Part shown: piece by piece, positions 37,716 to 38,892 of the stretch
Position numbering within the stretch: position 1 is the stretch's first letter
Layout: the number at the start of each line of letters is the position of its first letter
From: Clostridiales bacterium UBA7103
Lineage (GTDB): Bacteria > Bacillota > Clostridia > Oscillospirales > Oscillospiraceae
NCBI GenBank assembly: GCA_002493305.1
Contig: DKYJ01000036.1
Coordinates: forward strand, 1-38,892
Reading direction: 5' to 3'
DNA: 38,892 nt
Made by a program: the position numbers and the translations under genes
Notes under the pieces: generated by a model
Seen by the model: only the letters and a program-made list of their open reading frames with translations
Databases searched by the model: none
Told to the model about the DNA's origin: nothing

Positions 37716-38786
37716 ATGCAGATAAAAGCGGCAAAACGGCTGGCGGTGATCGGGCTTACGGCGTTGGGCGTATATATGCTGTCGGCCCTTGGCGTGTATG
37801 AGCGGCTGGAAGCGGCACTCAATGAGCGCATTGAAGCGGGGCGTATGCTGAACGTGACCTATACCGACACGGCTACACCTGCCCCGGCGGCCCCGGCCAT
37901 TGCTTTGGAAACCGGGCAGCCAAGCCCTGCGCCAACGCCGGGCACCGACCCTGCACCTGTGCCTGAGACGCCGAGGCCCAGCCCGGAGACGCTGTCTGTT
38001 GTGCTCGACAGCGGAGCGGAGGAAGCGCTGGAGACGACTATACAGGGCGGGCTGAGCATAAAAAACGAGACGGATTACAGCCCGGACATCAATGCCATTT
38101 TGGCAAACGGCCCTCAGCTGAGCCTTCCGGCGGAGGGGCCGCAGATACTCATTATCCATACCCACGGCAGCGAGGCTTACACCCAGGCGGGGCTTGACCG
38201 TTACGACGCGGAGGACAATAGCCGCACCTCTGACACACGGTATAACATAGTCCGTGTGGGCGATGAGCTGGCGGGCATCTTCGAGGAGGCCGGGCTGAAG
38301 GTCATTCATGACAGGGAGATATACGATTACCCCAGCTATACAGGCTCGTACACCAGATCCGGGGCGGCCATAGAGGAGTATCTCGATCAGTACCCGGACA
38401 TCGCCATGGTCATCGACCTGCACAGGGACGCTCTCGGGGCGGACGGTGTGGTGTATAAGACTGTGGCGGAGGAGCAGGGAGTCTGTGCAAGTCAGGTGAT
38501 GCTTCTTGTCGGCACTGACGCTTCCGGTCTTGAACATTCCAACTGGCAGACCAATCTGTCCCTTGCGCTGTATTTGCAGCAGAAGGTCTCGGAAGAGCAC
38601 CCGACGCTCATGCGTCCGGTGTCCCTTGTGCAGCAGCGCTATAACCAGCATTTGACCCCCGGCTCCATGATAATCGAGGTGGGCAGCAGCGGGAACACCC
38701 TGCAGGAGGCCCTTGCCGCCATTCGCCTTTTTGGAAATTCCGCCGCCCCGGCTCTTGCCGCGCTGACCGAGAGCGCGGAGGAGTAA
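37716..38786 (+). CDS. spoIIP: stage II sporulation protein P
   Basis: Peptidoglycan amidase/endopeptidase of the DMP complex that drives forespore engulfment. Seen: N-terminal membrane anchor (about 8-27), a Pro/Thr-rich linker (PSPAPTPGTDPAPVPETP), then the SpoIIP domain with zinc-site ILIIHTHGSEAYTQAG (144-159), YNIVRVGDELAGIFEEAGL, HDREIYDYPSYTGSYTRSG, VIDLHRDAL (232-240) and IIEVGSSGNTLQEAL. The 356 residues are normal. I start at ATG 37716 after GGGGGGGTG; an upstream frame to 37662 is only tandem-repeat sequence. The gpr gene that often precedes spoIIP is absent; instead the 115-bp repeat array ends 26 bases upstream. SpoIID and SpoIIM partners are not in the window. Confidence 0.95.
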   Translation: MQIKAAKRLAVIGLTALGVYMLSALGVYERLEAALNERIEAGRMLNVTYTDTATPAPAAPAIALETGQPSPAPTPGTDPAPVPETPRPSPETLSVVLDSGAEEALETTIQGGLSIKNETDYSPDINAILANGPQLSLPAEGPQILIIHTHGSEAYTQAGLDRYDAEDNSRTSDTRYNIVRVGDELAGIFEEAGLKVIHDREIYDYPSYTGSYTRSGAAIEEYLDQYPDIAMVIDLHRDALGADGVVYKTVAEEQGVCASQVMLLVGTDASGLEHSNWQTNLSLALYLQQKVSEEHPTLMRPVSLVQQRYNQHLTPGSMIIEVGSSGNTLQEALAAIRLFGNSAAPALAALTESAEE

Positions 38787-38833
38787 GGTGGGCTGTCCTG
38801 CGGCGGAAGAGGAAAGGAGCAGAGAGAGTGGGT

Positions 38834-38859
38834 CAACTTTCTTGACGCCAAGAAAGTTG
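38834..38859. other. hairpin after spoIIP
   Basis: CAACTTTCTT, loop GACGCC, AAGAAAGTTG: a perfect 10-bp stem, 48 bases after the spoIIP stop. No T tract follows before the window ends, so it may be the start of another intergenic repeat rather than a terminator. Confidence 0.5.
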
Positions 38860-38892
38860 CAAAGAAATATTTAAGAGGGGAAGATTTCGTTT

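Noticed and set aside
37432..37801. Small proteins encoded in the tandem repeat (RKEAEAKPSGAG-like)
   Set aside because: The period is not a multiple of three, both strands are open, there is no ribosome site, and the frames only reflect base composition.

Overview
This window looks like the chromosome of an anaerobic, endospore-forming member of the Clostridia, most likely an Oscillospiraceae-type gut Firmicute with fairly high GC. That is inferred from spoIIP, a SleB-type cortex/cell-wall hydrolase, strong AGGAGG ribosome sites, two ferredoxin-linked 2-oxoacid oxidoreductases, a CcpA/HPr-type Firmicutes gene repertoire and the style of dispersed palindromic intergenic repeats. No species can be named from the sequence alone.

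Layout. (1) 1-5575, all leftward: the 5' end of a tRNA (probably Ala) with its promoter, a protein O-mannosyltransferase-like GT39 enzyme, a NagD-type HAD phosphatase, glycerol kinase, and a phage CI/LexA-like repressor whose gene sits directly upstream of glpK. (2) 5576-9426: a decayed prophage. It keeps the divergent repressor/early-promoter switch with repeated operator sites, a structured leader, the 3' part of a tail gene, a virion-type protein, a CHAP endolysin and two holin-like genes. Integrase, replication, packaging and head genes are missing. A tRNA-Gly(CCC) with its own promoter and terminator follows.

(3) 9735-28001 is the most interesting part: a sugar and 2-oxoacid catabolic locus around an IclR-family regulator (17224-18033). 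A leftward operon of nine genes runs rhaA-like isomerase, aldo/keto reductase, ASRT-family small-molecule-binding protein, class III CoA-transferase, P-loop ATPase, and a four-subunit VOR-type 2-oxoacid:ferredoxin oxidoreductase. A second leftward unit is iorBA. A rightward unit encodes an NHL beta-propeller protein, a TRAP transporter (DctP, DctQ, DctM), a UlaE-type 3-epimerase, a LyxK-like kinase and an AraD/SgbE-type 4-epimerase. All three promoter regions carry a related GAAACGCYGTTAC-like site next to a good sigma-A promoter, so one regulator may control the whole set. The locus resembles the E. coli yia operon (IclR regulator YiaJ, TRAP transporter YiaMNO, LyxK, SgbU, SgbE) but has no 3-keto-L-gulonate-6-P decarboxylase. 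It has instead a rhamnose/lyxose-type isomerase plus two ferredoxin oxidoreductases and a CoA-transferase. A coherent reading is L-lyxose or L-xylulose to D-xylulose-5-P, coupled to 2-oxoacid oxidation; the true substrate is unknown.

(4) 28054-38892 is mixed housekeeping and envelope content: a membrane-anchored TPR-alpha/beta-hydrolase protein, orphan hypB, an SPFH/prohibitin protein, an orphan solute-binding lipoprotein, a phosphoglycolate-phosphatase-like HAD, a GT-C-type membrane protein, rsmG, a SleB-like lipoprotein, a TSCPD protein, what looks like a K+ channel with its membrane core deleted in frame, a 115-bp tandem repeat, and spoIIP. Several structured intergenic repeat families are present; one occurs twice with compensatory base changes in its stem.
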